This document shows positions 1 to 13,985 of a DNA stretch of 64,000 bases, in pieces; positions within the stretch are counted from its first letter, which is position 1; each line of letters begins with the position of its first letter. The notes below the pieces were generated by a model. It saw only the letters and a list, made by a program, of their open reading frames with translations, ran no database searches and had not been told where the DNA came from. Both the position numbers and the translations under genes were made by a program. This stretch comes from Chamaelirium japonicum (taxonomy: Eukaryota; Streptophyta; Magnoliopsida; Liliales; Melanthiaceae): positions 80,915,995 to 80,979,994 of the forward strand of contig OX393555.1 in the NCBI GenBank assembly GCA_947650365.1, in the 5' to 3' direction.

Positions 1-1200
1 AAATAATAATTTAGTTATATAATTAATTTGTTTTATTAGTTAGCTATTTATTTATTATTATTTTTTCAATTAATTTAATTAATTTTTAAAATAATAAATT
101 GTTGAAATAATAAAATAATTAATTATTTCAATATTTCATTATTTAATAAGTAATTAATAAAGTTATTTAATTGATTAATATTAATGAAATAATTATTATA
201 ATTCTTATTATTTAATTTAAAAAATAATTTATTAATTTAATTATTTATTTAAAAAAATAATAAAATAATTTAATAATATATTAACTAAATAATTATTATT
301 TTAAAAAACTAATATTATTAAAAAAAATAGTTTTTTATTAATATGTTCAAATAATTAACTAATTAATTAAATAATAAGGAAATAGTTATTGATTTTAATT
401 TTTTATAATTTAATAAAATAATTTGTTAATTATTTCATTATAATTTATTGATTAATGATTTAAATAATTATTTAATAATTTTATAAAATATTTATATAAT
501 ATTTATATAATTTAATTATTTATTATTTATATAGTTTTTCATTATTTATTTATTTTATTATTTTAATATTTATGTAATAATTTAAAGTATAAATTATATT
601 AATTAATAATTTTTTCAAATAATAAAATAATTTAATCAATAATTACATGACTTAATTATTATGTAATAAAATTATTAGATTATCATTTATACAAATTATT
701 AAATAATTATTTATTTATATACCTAAAATATTAGAATTTAATTATTTAGATAATAAATTAAAGAATTATATCAAATAGATTATTTACTTAAAAAATTAAA
801 TATAGTTATTTTTAAAAAATTTTGTAGATAAATAAATAATAATTTAAAAAAAATATTTTATAATTCAATAAATATAAAATTTTATTTAATTAGGAGATAT
901 TAATTGAAATAACTAAAAAAATAATTATTTAATTAAGTAATAAAATAAATAAATTAATTAATAACTATTTATTTATTATTTTCATAATTAGTTAATTATT
1001 TGAATATATGAATAATAAAATATTTTTTTAAATGGCATAATATTTTTTTTGATAATTAAAAAAATATTTATTCATTTTAATATTTCAATAATAAATAATT
1101 AGTTTAAGTAATTTAATTATATAGATAATTAAATATTTTATTAATTATTTAATTTATTTAACTATTTAATTTATTAAACTAATTAAATTAATTAAATAAT
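1..1200 (+). repeat. AT-rich spacer, cut by the window edge
   Basis: Almost only A and T, with words such as AATTATTTAAATAATT. The order of recognisable phrases (for example TTTAAAGTATAAATTATA near 583) matches the spacer at 5876-7501, so this is most of one long-type spacer. No gene is seen. Confidence 0.8.
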
Positions 1201-1700
1201 AGGAAATAAAGAAGGAAGATGAGGCACACCCGAATTTTTTGCTTTAAAAAAAATTATATTTTTCTTTAAAAAAATTTAAAACATTACAACTGTTATGAGA
1301 TCGTTCGATCGGATGACTGTCCACCATCGGATCTCTCCCATAGATTAGGGTTTCTCATATTATACTTAGGCCCTAAGTAAACTTACCCTATAAATAATAT
1401 ACGACCCCTTTAGGGTGGGACATGTTTGAGGGCCCCATCTCATAATATGTTATCAATACAAACATATCGAGCCCAGGTGACCCTTCGAAAGAAAACGGAG
1501 AAAGAAATGAAGATAGATGAGAGAGAAAAAGAGATATTAGAACGGAGATATAAACGAGGAGAGAAGAAGTCCTGCTCCATTCCATTGGCCAGGGGTATAG
1601 GTTTGAAGTAAGAAGTAATCTAAATTCCAAAACTCTACTTCTCAATAGTATCATCTTAACGTTATTATGATTATTATTATAATGTTTCTATAATTTTTTT
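1201..1700 (+). repeat. Complete repeat module, forward
   Basis: Starts with AGGAAATAAAGAAGGAAGAT and runs through the LTR-like core, the TATCA-AYACRAAC leader site, the purine-rich tract, the phrase TCCATTGGCCA, and GGAATCTAAATTCC-like sequence (here GTAATCTAAATTCC), ending in a TATCATCTTAACGTTATTATG block. It defines the module layout used for the other copies. Confidence 0.8.
1291..1447 (+). mobile_element. LTR-like core 1 (157 bp)
   Basis: Begins TGTTATGAGATCGTTCGATC and ends ATCTCATAATA, with a TATAAATA box at 1389-1396. It is slightly shorter than the 166-168 bp of its relatives. A primer-binding-like TTATCAATACA follows within three bases. Confidence 0.6.
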
Positions 1701-4700
1701 AATAATATAATCATTTCTTTAATTATAAAATAATTGAAATAATTAAAATACTTTAATAATTAGTTTTTTTATTAAAATATAAATTTATTTAATTATTTAA
1801 TGACATTTATTATTTTATTTATTTATTAATTATTATATTATTAAATAATCTAATTATATAATAATTTAATAGTTTCAAATATTAAATAAAGAAATAATGA
1901 TTTAATTATATAAATAATTTATTTAATTAGTTATTTCTTTAATTATTATGAATTTTTAAATTAATTTAATTAATTTATGAAATAATAAATTATTAAAATA
2001 ATAAAATAATTATTTAATTCATTATTTTATTATTCAATAAGCAATTAATGAAATAATTATTATAATTTTTATTTAATTATTTTATAAAATAACTTATTAA
2101 TTTAATTATTTATTAAATAAAGTTATGAAATAATATAAAAAAAAATAACTAATTACTTATTAGTTTTAAAAAAATTTATTATTTAAAAAAATATTTTATT
2201 ATTTATATGTTCAAGTAATTAACTAATTATTTTAATAATAAGCAAATAATTATTGAATTAAATTTTTTTTATTACTTAATAAATTAATTAATATTTTGAT
2301 CTATTTTATTTAATTTTTTATAATTGAATAAAATAATTTGTTAATTATTCCATTATATAATAATTTATTTAAATTATTATTTACTTAACTATAAAATTAT
2401 TTGAAAATTAAATTATTTTTTGTTTTTGTAAATAATTTATATAATATATAACAATTTTATTACATAATAATTTAGTTATTTAATTATTAAATAAATTATT
2501 TTATTATTTCAAAAAATAATTATTTATTTAAATTATTATTTATTTAATAATGAAATTATTTTTTTCTTTAAGTAAATAATCCATTTAATATTATTCTTTA
2601 CAAAACAGGTTTTTAAATATATAAATAATTGAAAAATTATTTATTTATTTAAAAAAAATTATTTAAATAATTCTTTATATAATTATCTAATTAACAAAAT
2701 TCTAATTTTATAATTATTTCAATAAATAATTATTTCATGATTTATTTAAATAGTTATCTAATAATTTTATTACATAATAATTTAGTTATGTAATTATTTA
2801 TGTAATTATATTATTATTTCAAAAAATTATTAATAAATATAATTTATTTTTGAAATTATTGCTTAAATATATAAAAAATAAAATACTTAAATTTATTAAG
2901 TTAAAATATTATATAATTATATAAAGGAATTATTTAATTAGAATATAATAATAAAATAAATAAATAATTAAATTATTTAAATATTTTCTAAAATAATAAA
3001 ATAATTTTTTAAATCATTAATCTATAAAAGATAATTATTCCAATATTTTTATTATTTACTTATTGAATAATTCAATAATTATTATGAAATTATTTCATTA
3101 TTCAATAAGTAAATAATAAAAAATATTAATTAATTATAATTTATGGAATAATAATTCCAATAATTATTTAATTAGTTTATAAAATATCTTAATAATTTCA
3201 TTATTTTTTATGTAATTAATATTTTTTAATAAAATAATTCAACTATATATTTATATAATATTTCAACCAAATAATTTAAGTATTTTATTATTTCCATATT
3301 TACGTAATAATTTAAACTATAAATTATATTAATTAATAACTGTTAAAAATAATAAAATAATTTATTTTATAATTACATAACATAATTTTTATATAATAAA
3401 ATTATTAGATTGTCATTTAAATAAATTATTAAATAATTATTTATTTAAATAGCTAAGATATTAGAATTTAATTATTCAGATAATTAAATAAAGAATTTTT
3501 GAAATAATAATTTTTTTAATTAGTTAAATGATATGTTAATTATTGATATGTTTAAAAACTTAATTAGTGAATAAATATACCAAATAGATTATTTACTTGA
3601 AAAAAAAAATATTATAATTATTAAATAATATCATTGTTAAATAAATAATAATTTATATAAAATATTGTATAATTAAATAAATAAATGTTTTTATTAAATT
3701 ATGAGATATTAATTTAAATAACTAATAATAATAATTATTTAGTTATGTAATCAAATAAAATAATAATTTAATAACTATTTACTTCTTATATAAATAATTA
3801 GTTAATTATTTGAATATATAAATAATAAAATATTTTTTTATTTTTTTGTTTTAGTAAATAATATATTTCATATATTTTTTACTAAAAAAGTTCTTAAATA
3901 TATAAATAATTTACTAATTATTTATTTATTTAAAAAAATTATTTTTAAATAATTCTGTATATAATTTTATTACATAATAATTTATTTATATAATTTTTTA
4001 TTAAATTATTTTATTATTTCAAAAAATTATAATTTATTTAAATTATTAGTTTTTTAACAATGAAATTATTTAATAATTAAATTATTTTTTTGTTTAAGTA
4101 AATAATCCTTTTAATATATTTATTTACTAAATAAGTTTTTAAATATTTAAAGAATTTAATAATTATTTATTTATTGAAAAAAATTATTATTTAAATAATT
4201 ATTTATATAAATATCTAATTAATGAAATTCTAATTTTATACTTATTTCAATAAATAATTATTTAATAATTTACTTAAATAATAATCTAATAATTTTATTA
4301 CATAATAATTTAGTTATGTAATTATTAATGAAATTATTTTACTATTTCAAAAAATTACTAATTAATATAATTTATTTCTTAAAGAAATAATTAAATTATT
4401 TAGATATTTAATAAAATAATTAAATAATTATTTGAATCATTATTTCGTTATTAAATTATTCAATAAGTAATTAATAAAAATATTGGATTCATTATAATTT
4501 ATAGAATAATGATTCCAATATTTATTTTATTATTTTATAAAATATCTAAATAATTTATTTATTTATTTATTTAATTAAAATTTTTAATAAAAAATTTAAT
4601 TATATAATTAGATAATATTTTAATCAAATAAATTAAATTTTTATTATTTAAATATATTTTTTATAATTTAAAGTATAAATTATTTTAATTAATAATTTTT

Positions 4701-5362
4701 TCAAATAAAAAAAAAATTTAATCAATAATTACATAACTAAATTATTATGTTATAAAATTATTAAATTATTATTTGAAAAAATTATTAAATAATTATTTAT
4801 TTGTATAACTAAAATAATAGAATTGAATTATTTAGATAATTAAATAAAAAATTATATAACTAATAATTTTTTAAATAATTAAATAATAAGTAAATTATTG
4901 AAATATTTAAAAACTTAGTTACTGAACAAATATATCAAGTAGATTATTTACTTAAAAAAATAAATATTTTTATTATTAAATAATTTTATAGTTAAATAAA
5001 GAATAATTTAAATAAAATATTGTAAAATTAAATAAATAATAAATTTAATTAAATTATGAAATATTAATTGAAATAACTAAAAAAATAATTATTTAATTAA
5101 GTAATAAAATAAAACAATAATTTAATAACTATTCACTTATTATTTAAATAATTAGTTAATTATTTGATTATATAAATAATAAATATTTTTTTAAATAGCT
5201 TAATATTTTTTTAATAATCAAAGAAATATTTATTGATTTTATTATTTAAATAATAAATAATTAGTTTAAATAATTTAATTATATAGATACTTATATATTT
5301 CTTTAATTATTTAATTTATTTAACTATTTAATTTCTTTAACTAATAAAATTAATTTAATAAT
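1701..5362 (+). repeat. AT-rich stretch holding two fused spacers
   Basis: About 3.7 kb of nearly pure A/T. The marker TATAAATTATATTAATTAAT and its close variants occur near 3315 and 4675, so at least two spacers are joined here without a module between them. No reading frame or RNA gene is seen. Confidence 0.75.
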
Positions 5363-5875
5363 GGGAAGTAAAGAAGGAAAATGAGGCACACCCAAATTTT
5401 TTGCATTAAAAAAATTTATATTTTTCTTTAAAAAAATTTAAAACATTACAAATGTTATGAGATCGTTCGATCGGATGACTGTCCACCGTCAGATCTCTCC
5501 CATTGACTAGGTTTTTCTATATTATACTTAGGCACTAAGTATACTTACCGTATAAATATTTTACAACCCCTTTAGGGTGGGGCACGTTTGACATCTCTCT
5601 CTTTCTCCCATCTCATAATATGTTATCAACACGAACATATTGAGCCCAACCGACCCTTCGCAAGAAAACGGAGAGGAAAACGAAGACAAAAAAGAGAGAA
5701 GAATAGAGATGAGAATGGAGAAATAAATGAAGAGAGAAGAATTCCTGCTCCAGTCCATTGGCCATGGCTATAGGTTTGAAGTAAGAAGTAATCTAAATTC
5801 CAAAACTACACGTCTCAATAGTATCATCTCAACGTTATTATGATTATCATTGTAATGTTTCTATAATTTTTTTAA
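5363..5875 (+). repeat. Complete repeat module, forward
   Basis: Same layout as the module at 1201: GGAAGTAAAGAAGG start, core at 5453-5620, purine tract with GAGAGAAGAA, GGCCATGGCTATAGG phrase, and a closing TATCATCTCAACGTTATTAT block. Confidence 0.8.
5453..5620 (+). mobile_element. LTR-like core 2 (168 bp)
   Basis: Starts TGTTATGAGATCG and ends ATCTCATAATA, a clear terminal inverted pair. TATAAATA is at 5551-5558. TGTTATCAACACGAACATAT follows, matching the primer-site-like position of the other copies. Confidence 0.6.
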
Positions 5876-7501
5876 TTATAGTAATCATTTATTTAATTAT
5901 CATATAATTTAAATATTTTAATAATTAACTTTTTATTAAGATATTTACTTTATTTAATTATTTAGTTATTTAATAAAATTTATTATTTTATTTATTTATT
6001 AGTTATTATATTATTAAATAATCAAATTATGTAACTATTTAATGGTTGAAAATATTAAATAAAGAAATAATGATTTAATTATATAATTTATTTATTTTAT
6101 TAGTTATTTCTTTAATTATTATTATTTTTTAAATTAATTTAATTAATCCATTAAATAATAAATTATTGAAATAATAAACTAAATAATTATTTTATTATTT
6201 TATTATTTAATATATATTTAATGAAAATATTTAATTAATTATAATTAAAGAAATAATTATTATAATTTTTATTTAATTATTTAATAAAATAATTTATTAA
6301 TATAATAATATAATAACAAGTTACTTATATTTTAGAAAATTATATTATTTAAGAATATTATATTATTTTAAAAAATATTTTTATTATTTATATGCTTAAA
6401 TAATGAACTAATTCTTTAAATAATAAGTAAATAGTTATTGAATTAATTTTTTATTTTATTACATAATGAAATAATTAATTTTTTTATATATTTAGTTTAA
6501 TTTTTTATAATTTATGAAAATAATTTGTTTATTATTTCATTATATAATAATTTATTTAATTAATTGTTTATTTAACATTGGAATTATTGAATAATGAAAT
6601 ATTTTTTTTGTTTAATTAAATAATCTATTTAATATATTTCTTTACTAAATAAGTTTTTAAATATTTAAATAATTGACTAATAATTTATTTATTTTAAAAA
6701 ATTATTATTTAAATAATTATTTATATTATTATCTAAATAATAAAATTTTAATTTTATAATTTAATTATTTTATTATTTAAATATTTATATAAAATTTAAA
6801 GTATAAATTATATTAATTAATACTATTTTTAAATAATAAAATAATTTAATCAATAATTACATGACTAAATTATGATGTAATAAAATTATTAGATTAGAAT
6901 TTAAATAAATTATTAAATAATTATTTATTTATATAAAAAAAATATTAGAATTTAATTATTTAGATAATGAATTAAAGAATTATTTAAATAATAAATTTTT
7001 TAAATAAGGAAATAATTAGTCAATTATTGAAATATTTAAAAACTTAATTAGAGAAGAAATATATCATATAGATTATTTACTTAAAAAAATAAATATTATT
7101 ATTATCAAATAATTTTATAGAAAAATAAATAAGAATTTTTAAAAAATATTGTATAATTAAATAAATATAAAATTTTATTAAAATATGAGATATTAATTGA
7201 AATAACTAAAAAAATAATAATTTATTTAAGTAATAAAATAAAAAAATAATTTAATAACTATTTTCTTATTATTGAAAAAATTAGTTAATTATTTAAATAT
7301 ATGAATAATAAAATATTTTTTTAAATAGCTTAGTATTTTTTTTAATAATCAAATAAATATTTATTGATTTTAATATTTCAATAATAAATAATTAGTTTGT
7401 ATAATTTAATTATAAAGATAATTAAATATTTATTTAATTATTTAATTATTTAATTTATTTAACTGTTTAATTTATTAAACTAATTAAATTAATTAAATAA
7501 T
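5876..7501 (+). repeat. Long-type AT spacer with internal inverted halves
   Basis: About 1.6 kb of A/T sequence. The part at about 6380-6760 reads like the reverse complement of about 6985-7345: the phrase AAGTAAATAGTTATTGAATTA in the first half answers ATTTAATAACTATTTTCTTA in the second. The short-type spacers elsewhere carry only one such half. Confidence 0.65.
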
Positions 7502-8015
7502 AGAAAGTAAAGAAGGAAGATAAGGCACACCCGAACTTTTTACTTTAAAAAAATTTATATTTTTCTTTAAAAAAATTTAAAACATTACAACTATTATGAG
7601 ATCGTTCGATCGGATGACTGTCCACCGTCGGATATTCACCAAAGATTAGGGTTTCGCATATTATACTTAGGCCCTAACTAAGCTTACCCTATAAATAATA
7701 TACTACCCCTTTAGGGTGGGGCATGTTTGACAACTCTCTCTTTCTACCATCTCACAATATATTATCAATACAAACATATCGAGCCCAACCGACCCGTCTC
7801 AAGAAAACGGAGAGAGAAACGAATACTGAAGAGAGAGAAGAAGAGAGATTAGAACAGAGAAATAAACGAAGAGAGAAGAAGTCCTACTCCAGTTCATTGG
7901 CCACGGGTATAGGTTTGAAGTAAGAAATAATCTAAATGCCAAAACTGCATTTCTCAATAGTATCATCTTAACGTTATTATGATTATATTGTAATATTTCT
8001 ATAATTTTTTTAATA
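7502..8015 (+). repeat. Complete repeat module, forward
   Basis: AGAAAGTAAAGAAGGAAGAT start, core at 7592-7759, purine tract, GGCCACGGGTATAGG phrase, and a closing TATCATCTTAACGTTATTAT block. It lies about 2.1 kb downstream of the module at 5363, which gives the long unit length. Confidence 0.8.
7592..7759 (+). mobile_element. LTR-like core 3 (168 bp)
   Basis: Starts TATTATGAGATCG and ends ATCTCACAATA. TATAAATA is at 7690-7697, followed by a CCCCTTTAGGGTGGGG hairpin-like motif about 12 bases downstream. ATTATCAATACAAACATATC follows the core. Confidence 0.6.
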
Positions 8016-8382
8016 ATATTAATCATTTATTTAATTATAAAATAATTTAAATAATTGAAATACTTTAATAATTAGCTTTTTATTAAAATAATAATTTTAT
8101 TTAGTTATTTAATCATCTAGTTATTTAATGACATTTATTATTTTATTTATTTATTAATTATTATATTATTAAATAATCAAATTATATAATAATTTAATGG
8201 TTTAAAATATAAAATAATTAATTAATTATTTAATTATATAATTATTTTATTTAATTAGTTATTTCTTTAATTATTATTATTTTTTAAATTAATTAAATAA
8301 ATTTATTAAATAATAAATTATTGAAATAATAAAATAATTATTTAATTCATTATTTTATTATTCAATAATTAATTAATGAAAA
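8016..8382 (+). repeat. Partial AT-rich spacer
   Basis: Matches the beginning of the spacers at 1701 and 5876, then joins a partial module directly. No gene is seen. Confidence 0.7.
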
Positions 8383-9741
8383 TCTCTCCATTCTCTTCTT
8401 TCTTCTCCTATGGATTAGGGTTTCCTATAGATTGCTTAGGCCCTAATTAAACTGACCCTATAAATAATATACGACTCCTTTATGGTGGGGCACGTTTGAT
8501 GGCTCTCCCTTTCTCCCATCTCACAATATATTATCAGCACAAACACAACGAGCCCAACCGACCAGTCGTAAGAAAACGGAGAGAGTAACGAAGTTAGAAA
8601 AGAGAGAAGATAACGAAGAGATAAACAAAGATAGAAGAGAGAAGAAGTCCTGCTCTAGTCCATTGGCCACAGTTATAGGTTTGAAGTAAGAAGGAATCTA
8701 AATTCAAAAACTCCACTTCTCAATATTTATACGACCCCTTTAGGGTGGGGCATGTTTAATAGCTCTCTCTTTCTTCCATATTATAACACGTTATCAGCAC
8801 GAACATGTCGAGCCCAGCCGACTAGTCATAAGAAAACGGAGAGAGAAACGAAGACAGAAGAGAGAGAAGAAGAGAGAAGAGAATAGAGAGATAAACGAAG
8901 AGAGAAGAGAGAAGAAGTCCTGCTCCAATCCAATAGCCACAGGTATAGGTATGAAGTGAGAAGGAATATAAATTATAAAACTCCACTTCTCAATAATATA
9001 ATTAAATCTCTCTATTCTCTTCTCTCTTCTCCTATAGATTAGGGTTTCCCATAGATTGCTTAGGCCCTTAGTATGCTTAACCTATAAATAATTTATGACC
9101 CTTTAGGGTGGGGCACGTTTGACGACTCTCTCTTTTTCCCAAATCACAATACGTTATCAGTACGAATATGTCAAGCCCAGCCGACCAGTCGCAATAAAAT
9201 AAAGAGAAAAACGAAGATAGAATAGAGAGAAGAAGAGAGAAGGGAACGGGGAGATAAATAAAGAGAGAAGAAAGAAGAAAACCTGCTCTAGTCCATTGGC
9301 CACGGGTATTGGTGTTAAGTAAGAGGAATCTAAATTCAGAACCTCCACTTCTGTCTTCATTTCTCTTTCAGTACTGATAACATATCTTGTTTAATTATGA
9401 AGGAATCTAAATTCCAAAACTCCACTTCTTAATAATATAATATAATCTCTCTATTCTTTTCTCTCTTTTCCTATGGATTAGGATTTCCCATAGATTGCTT
9501 AGGCCCTAAGTAACCTTATCCTATAAATAATATATGACCCTTTTAGGGTGGGGCACGTTTGACAGCTCTCTCTTTCTCCCATCTCACAACACTTACCCTA
9601 TAAATAATATACGACCCCTTTAGGGAGGAGCACGTTTGACATGTTTTTCTTTCTCCCATCTCACAATACATTATCAGCATGAACATGTCGAGCCTAGCTG
9701 ACCAGTCGCAAGAAAACAGATAGAGAAATGAAGACAGAAGT
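8383..9741 (+). repeat. Five partial forward modules in tandem
   Basis: Pieces at 8383-8727, 8728-9001, 9002-9362, 9391-9590 and 9594-9741 all point right and lack AT spacers. They show junction types seen all over the array: CTTCTCAATATTTATACGAC (near 8720) and CTTCTCAATAATATAATTAA (near 8990). A short reverse scrap lies at 9350-9390. Confidence 0.7.
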
Positions 9742-10140
9742 GGAGTTTTGAAATTTAGATTCCTTCTTACTTCACACCTATACCCGTGGCTAATGGACTG
9801 GAGCAGGTATTCTTCTCTCTTCTCTCTTTATTTATTTCTCCATTCTCTTTTCTCTTCTTATCTCTCTTCTGTGGAGTTTTAGAATTAAAACGGAGATAGG
9901 TGTGAAACGTGCCCTCTTTTGTGCTGATAATGTGTTGTGAGATGGGAGAAAGAGATAGTCATCAAACGTGCGCCACCCTAAAGTGGTCATATATTATTTA
10001 TAGGGTAAGTTTACTTAGGACCTAAGCAATTAATAGGAAACCCTAATCCATAGAAGAGATCCGATCTATTTCTCCCATAGTATAAATTAAAATAAATAAG
10101 TATTGATCGAAGAGAGATAAAATATTGTTTTAAACTAGAG
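9742..10140 (-). repeat. Reverse partial module plus 60 bp of unplaced sequence
   Basis: Orientation flips at 9735-9745, where GAAGACAGAAG runs into TGGAGTTTTGAAATTTAG. The reverse copy continues to about 10080. The last 60 bases (10081-10140) do not match the module or spacer clearly. Confidence 0.6.
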
Positions 10141-10965
10141 AGAGCAGGACTTCTTCCCTTTTCTCTCTTCGTTTAACTCTCCATTCTCTTCTCTCTTTCT
10201 CCCATCTTATAACACATTATCAACACGAACATATTGAGCCCAGCAGACCAGTCACAAGAAAACGGAGAGAGAAATAAAGACAGAAGTGAAGTTTTTGAAT
10301 TTAGATTCCTTCTTACTTCAAACCTATACCCATGGACAATGGATTAGAGCAGGACTTCTTCTCTCTTCTATTTTCATTTATCTCTCCATTCTTTTCTCTC
10401 TTCTTCTCTCTTCTGTCTTTGTTTCTTTTTCTATTTTTTTTGTGACTGGTCAGTTGGGCTCGATATGTTTGTGCTGATAATGTGTTGTAAGATGGGAGAA
10501 AGGGAGAGCTGTCAAATGTGCCCCACTCTAAACGGGTCGTATATTATTTATAGGTTAAGCTTACTTAGGGCCTAAGCAATTTATAGAAAACCCTAATCCA
10601 TTGGAGAGATCCGATGGTGGACAGCTATCCGATCGAACGATCTCATAACAGTTATAATGTTTTAAATTTTTTTTTAAAAAAATGTAAATTATTTTTAAAA
10701 CAAAAAAGTTGTTTATTTAAATTAATTATTTTGCTAAAAACTTATTTATAAATTATTTAAATTATTAAATAATTTAAACGAAGACAGAAATTGGATGGCT
10801 GTCCACCCTAATCCATGGGGGAGATCTGACGGTGGACAGCCATCCGATCGAATGATCTCATAACATATGTAATGTTTTAATTCTTTTTAAAAAAAATTAT
10901 AAATTATTTTAAAAGCAAAAAATTTGGGTGTACCTCATCTTCCTTTTTTACTTCCTATTATTTAA
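10141..10965 (-). repeat. Forward scrap, complete reverse module and reverse scrap
   Basis: A forward piece (10141-10281) flips into a reverse module (10282-10775) through the same GACAGAAG/TGAAG join. A second reverse promoter-distal piece follows at 10776-10965 and ends in the usual GTACCTCATCTTCC motif. Confidence 0.7.
10483..10650 (-). mobile_element. LTR-like core 4 (168 bp)
   Basis: On the plus strand it reads TGTTGTAAGATGG to ATCTCATAACA, with the TATA box (as TATTTATA) at 10545-10552. The primer-site-like block lies just left of it. Confidence 0.6.
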
Positions 10966-11945
10966 TTAATTTATTTAGTTTAATAAATGAAATAATTAAA
11001 TTATTATAATCATAATAAATAAATAAAATAATAAATTTAATTAAATAACTAGATAATTAAATAATTAAATAAATTAATTATTTTACTAAAACTTTAATTA
11101 TTTAAATAATTAAATTATTTAATAATTAAATAAATAATTGATTAATTAAAAAAAATATAGTAACATTACTATGATAATTATAATAATATTGAGATGATTC
11201 TATTTAGAAGTAGAGTTTTGGAATTTAGATTCTATCTTATTTTACACCTATACCCGTGGCTAATGGATTGGAGGAGAATTTCTTCTCTCTTCAATCTTCA
11301 TTTATCTCTTTAATCTCTTCTCTCTTCTATCTTCGTTTCTCTTTCTGTTTTTTTGTGACTAGTCGGCGAGGATCGACATGTTTGTGCTGATAACGTATTG
11401 TGAGAAGTGAGAAGAAAAAAGAGGGAACAAAAAGATTAGAGATAAGAAGTCCTACGCCAGTCCATTCGCCGGTATATGTGTGAAGTAAGAAAGAATCTAA
11501 ATTCTAAAACTCCACTTCTTAATAATATAATTAAATCTCTCTGTCCTCTTCTCTCTTCTCCCATGGATTAGGGTTTCCCATAGGTTGCTTAGGCCCTAAG
11601 TAAACTTACCCTATAAATAATATATGACCCCTTTAGGGTGGGGCACATTTGACGAATCTCTCTTTCTCCCATCCCACAACATGTTAATTAGTAAACTTAA
11701 TTATTAAATTATTTAAATTATTTAAATTATTTAATAATTAAATAAATAATTAATTTAATTAATAAAATTATAGTTACATTACTATGATAATCACAATAAT
11801 ATTGAGATGATACTATTGAAAGTGGAGTTTTGGAATTTATATTCCTTCTTATTTCACACCTATACCCGTGGCCAATAGACTAGAGCATGACTTCTTCTCT
11901 CTTCTCTCTTTATTTATCTTGCCGTTCTCTTCTAGCTTCTTCCTT
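10966..11945. repeat. Short spacers and partial modules in both orientations
   Basis: AT-rich at 10966-11150, reverse piece 11151-11395, forward pieces 11396-11690, AT-rich 11691-11765, reverse piece 11766-11945. At about 11395 a reverse leader (GATAACGTATTGTGAG) runs straight into a forward purine tract, a junction type repeated elsewhere. Confidence 0.65.
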
Positions 11946-12725
11946 CTTTAATTCCTATTATTTATTAATTTAATTAGTTTAATAAATTAAATAGTTAAAT
12001 AATTAAATAAATATTTAATTATCTATATAATTAAAGAAATAAATTATTTAAATAAATTATTTATTATTTAAATATTAAAATAAACAATATTTATTTAATT
12101 TTTTAAAAAATATTAAGTCATTTAAAAACTAATTTATTATTTATATTTTCAAATTATTAACTAATTATTTAAATAATTAGTTAATAGATATTGAATTATT
12201 ATTTTATTTGAATACTTAATTAAATAATAAATTTTTTTATTTATTTAATAATATTTCATAATTTAAGAATTTTTTTTTTAATTATTTAATTATATAATAA
12301 TTTATTTAAATTATTATTTATTTAATAATAAAATAATTTAATAATTAAATTATTTATTTATTTAAGTAAATAATCTATTTAATATATTTCTTTACTAAAT
12401 AAGTTTTAAAATATTTAAACAATTAGCTAAATATTTAATCCTTTAAAAATAAAATAATAATTAAAAAAATAACTAATAAAATAAATTAATAAATAAATTA
12501 TATAATTCAATCATTATTTTTGTATTTATTAATTTAAATAATTATATAGTTACCTAATTTCATGATTAAATAATATAATAATAATAAATAAAGAAAATAA
12601 TAAATTTAATTACATAAATAAATAATTAAATAATTAAAAAGATTAATTATTTTAATAAAAATTTAATTATTAAATTATTTAAATTATTTAATAATTAAAT
12701 AAATTATTAATTTAATTAAAAAATT
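11946..12725 (-). repeat. Short-type AT spacer, reverse
   Basis: About 780 bp of A/T sequence between two reverse modules. It has the same phrase order as the spacers at 13236, 41671 and 42951. No gene is seen. Confidence 0.75.
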
Positions 12726-13235
12726 TATTGCAATATTATTATGATAATCATAATAACGTTGAGATAATACTATTAAGAAGTGGAGTTTTGGAATTTAGAT
12801 TCCTTCTGACTTTACACCTATACTTGTGGCCAATGGATAGGAGTAGGACTTCTTCTCTCTTCTCTCTTTGTTTATCTCTTTGTTCTCTATTCTCTTTTTC
12901 TCTCTTCTGTCTTCGTTTCTCTCTCTGTTTTCTTATGATTGGTCAGTTGGGTTCGACATGTTCGTGTTGATAACATGTTATGAGATAGGAAAAAGAGAGA
13001 GCCATCAAACATGCCCCACCCTAAAGGGTTCGTATATTATTTATAGGGTAAGCTTATTTAGAACCTAAGCAATCTATGGGAAATACTAATTCATAGGAGA
13101 GATCCGATGGTAGACAGCTATCCGATCGAACGATCACATAACAGTTATAATGTTTCAATTTATTTTTAAAAAATATAAATTAAATTTAAAGCAAAAAACT
13201 TTAGGTATGCCTTATCTTTATTCTTTAGTTCCTAT
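12726..13235 (-). repeat. Complete repeat module, reverse
   Basis: Runs from the ATTATGATAATCATAATAACG block through GGAATTTAGATTCC, a pyrimidine tract and the core to TTTAGTTCCTATTATTTAA. It is one of the cleanest reverse modules. Confidence 0.8.
12976..13143 (-). mobile_element. LTR-like core 5 (168 bp)
   Basis: Plus-strand reading TGTTATGAGATAGG to GATCACATAACA, with TATTTATA at 13038-13045 (minus-strand TATA box). Confidence 0.6.
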
Positions 13236-13985
13236 TATTTAATTAATTTATTTATTTTAATAAATTAAATATTTAATTATCAATATAAATAAATAAATAT
13301 TTAATTATTGATATAATTAAATAATGAAATTATTTAAATAATTTATTTAATATTTAAATATTAAAATAACTAAGTATTTATATATTTAAATAATTAACAA
13401 ATTATTTAAATACTAAGTAAATAGTTATTGAATTATTGTTTTATTTTATTACTTAATTAAATAATTAATTTGTATTATTATTTTTAATTAATATTTCAAA
13501 ATTTAATAAAATAATTTTTAATTATTTAATTATATAATAATTTATTTAAATTATTATTTATTTAACTATGAAATTATTTAATAATTAAATTATTTATTTT
13601 TTTAAGTAAATAATCTATTTAATATATTTTTTACAAAATAAGTTTTTAAATATTTAAATAATTGACTAATTATTTAATTATATAAAAATAAAATAATATT
13701 TTAAGAAACAACTAATAAAATAAATTAATAAATTAATAAATTAATAATATAATTAAATCATTATTTTTTATATAATTATTTAAAATATTAAATTCTTACC
13801 TAATCTAATTATTTAATAATTTAATCATATTAAATAAATAAATTAATAAAATTAATAAAATAACTAGATAATTAAGTAATTAAATTAATTAATTATTTTA
13901 ATAAAAAATTAATTATTAAATTATTTAAATTATTTAATTATTTAATAATTAAATAAATAAATAATTTTATTAAAAAAATTATAGT
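13236..13985 (-). repeat. Short-type AT spacer, reverse
   Basis: About 750 bp of A/T sequence parallel to 11946-12725. Nothing else is seen in it. Confidence 0.75.
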
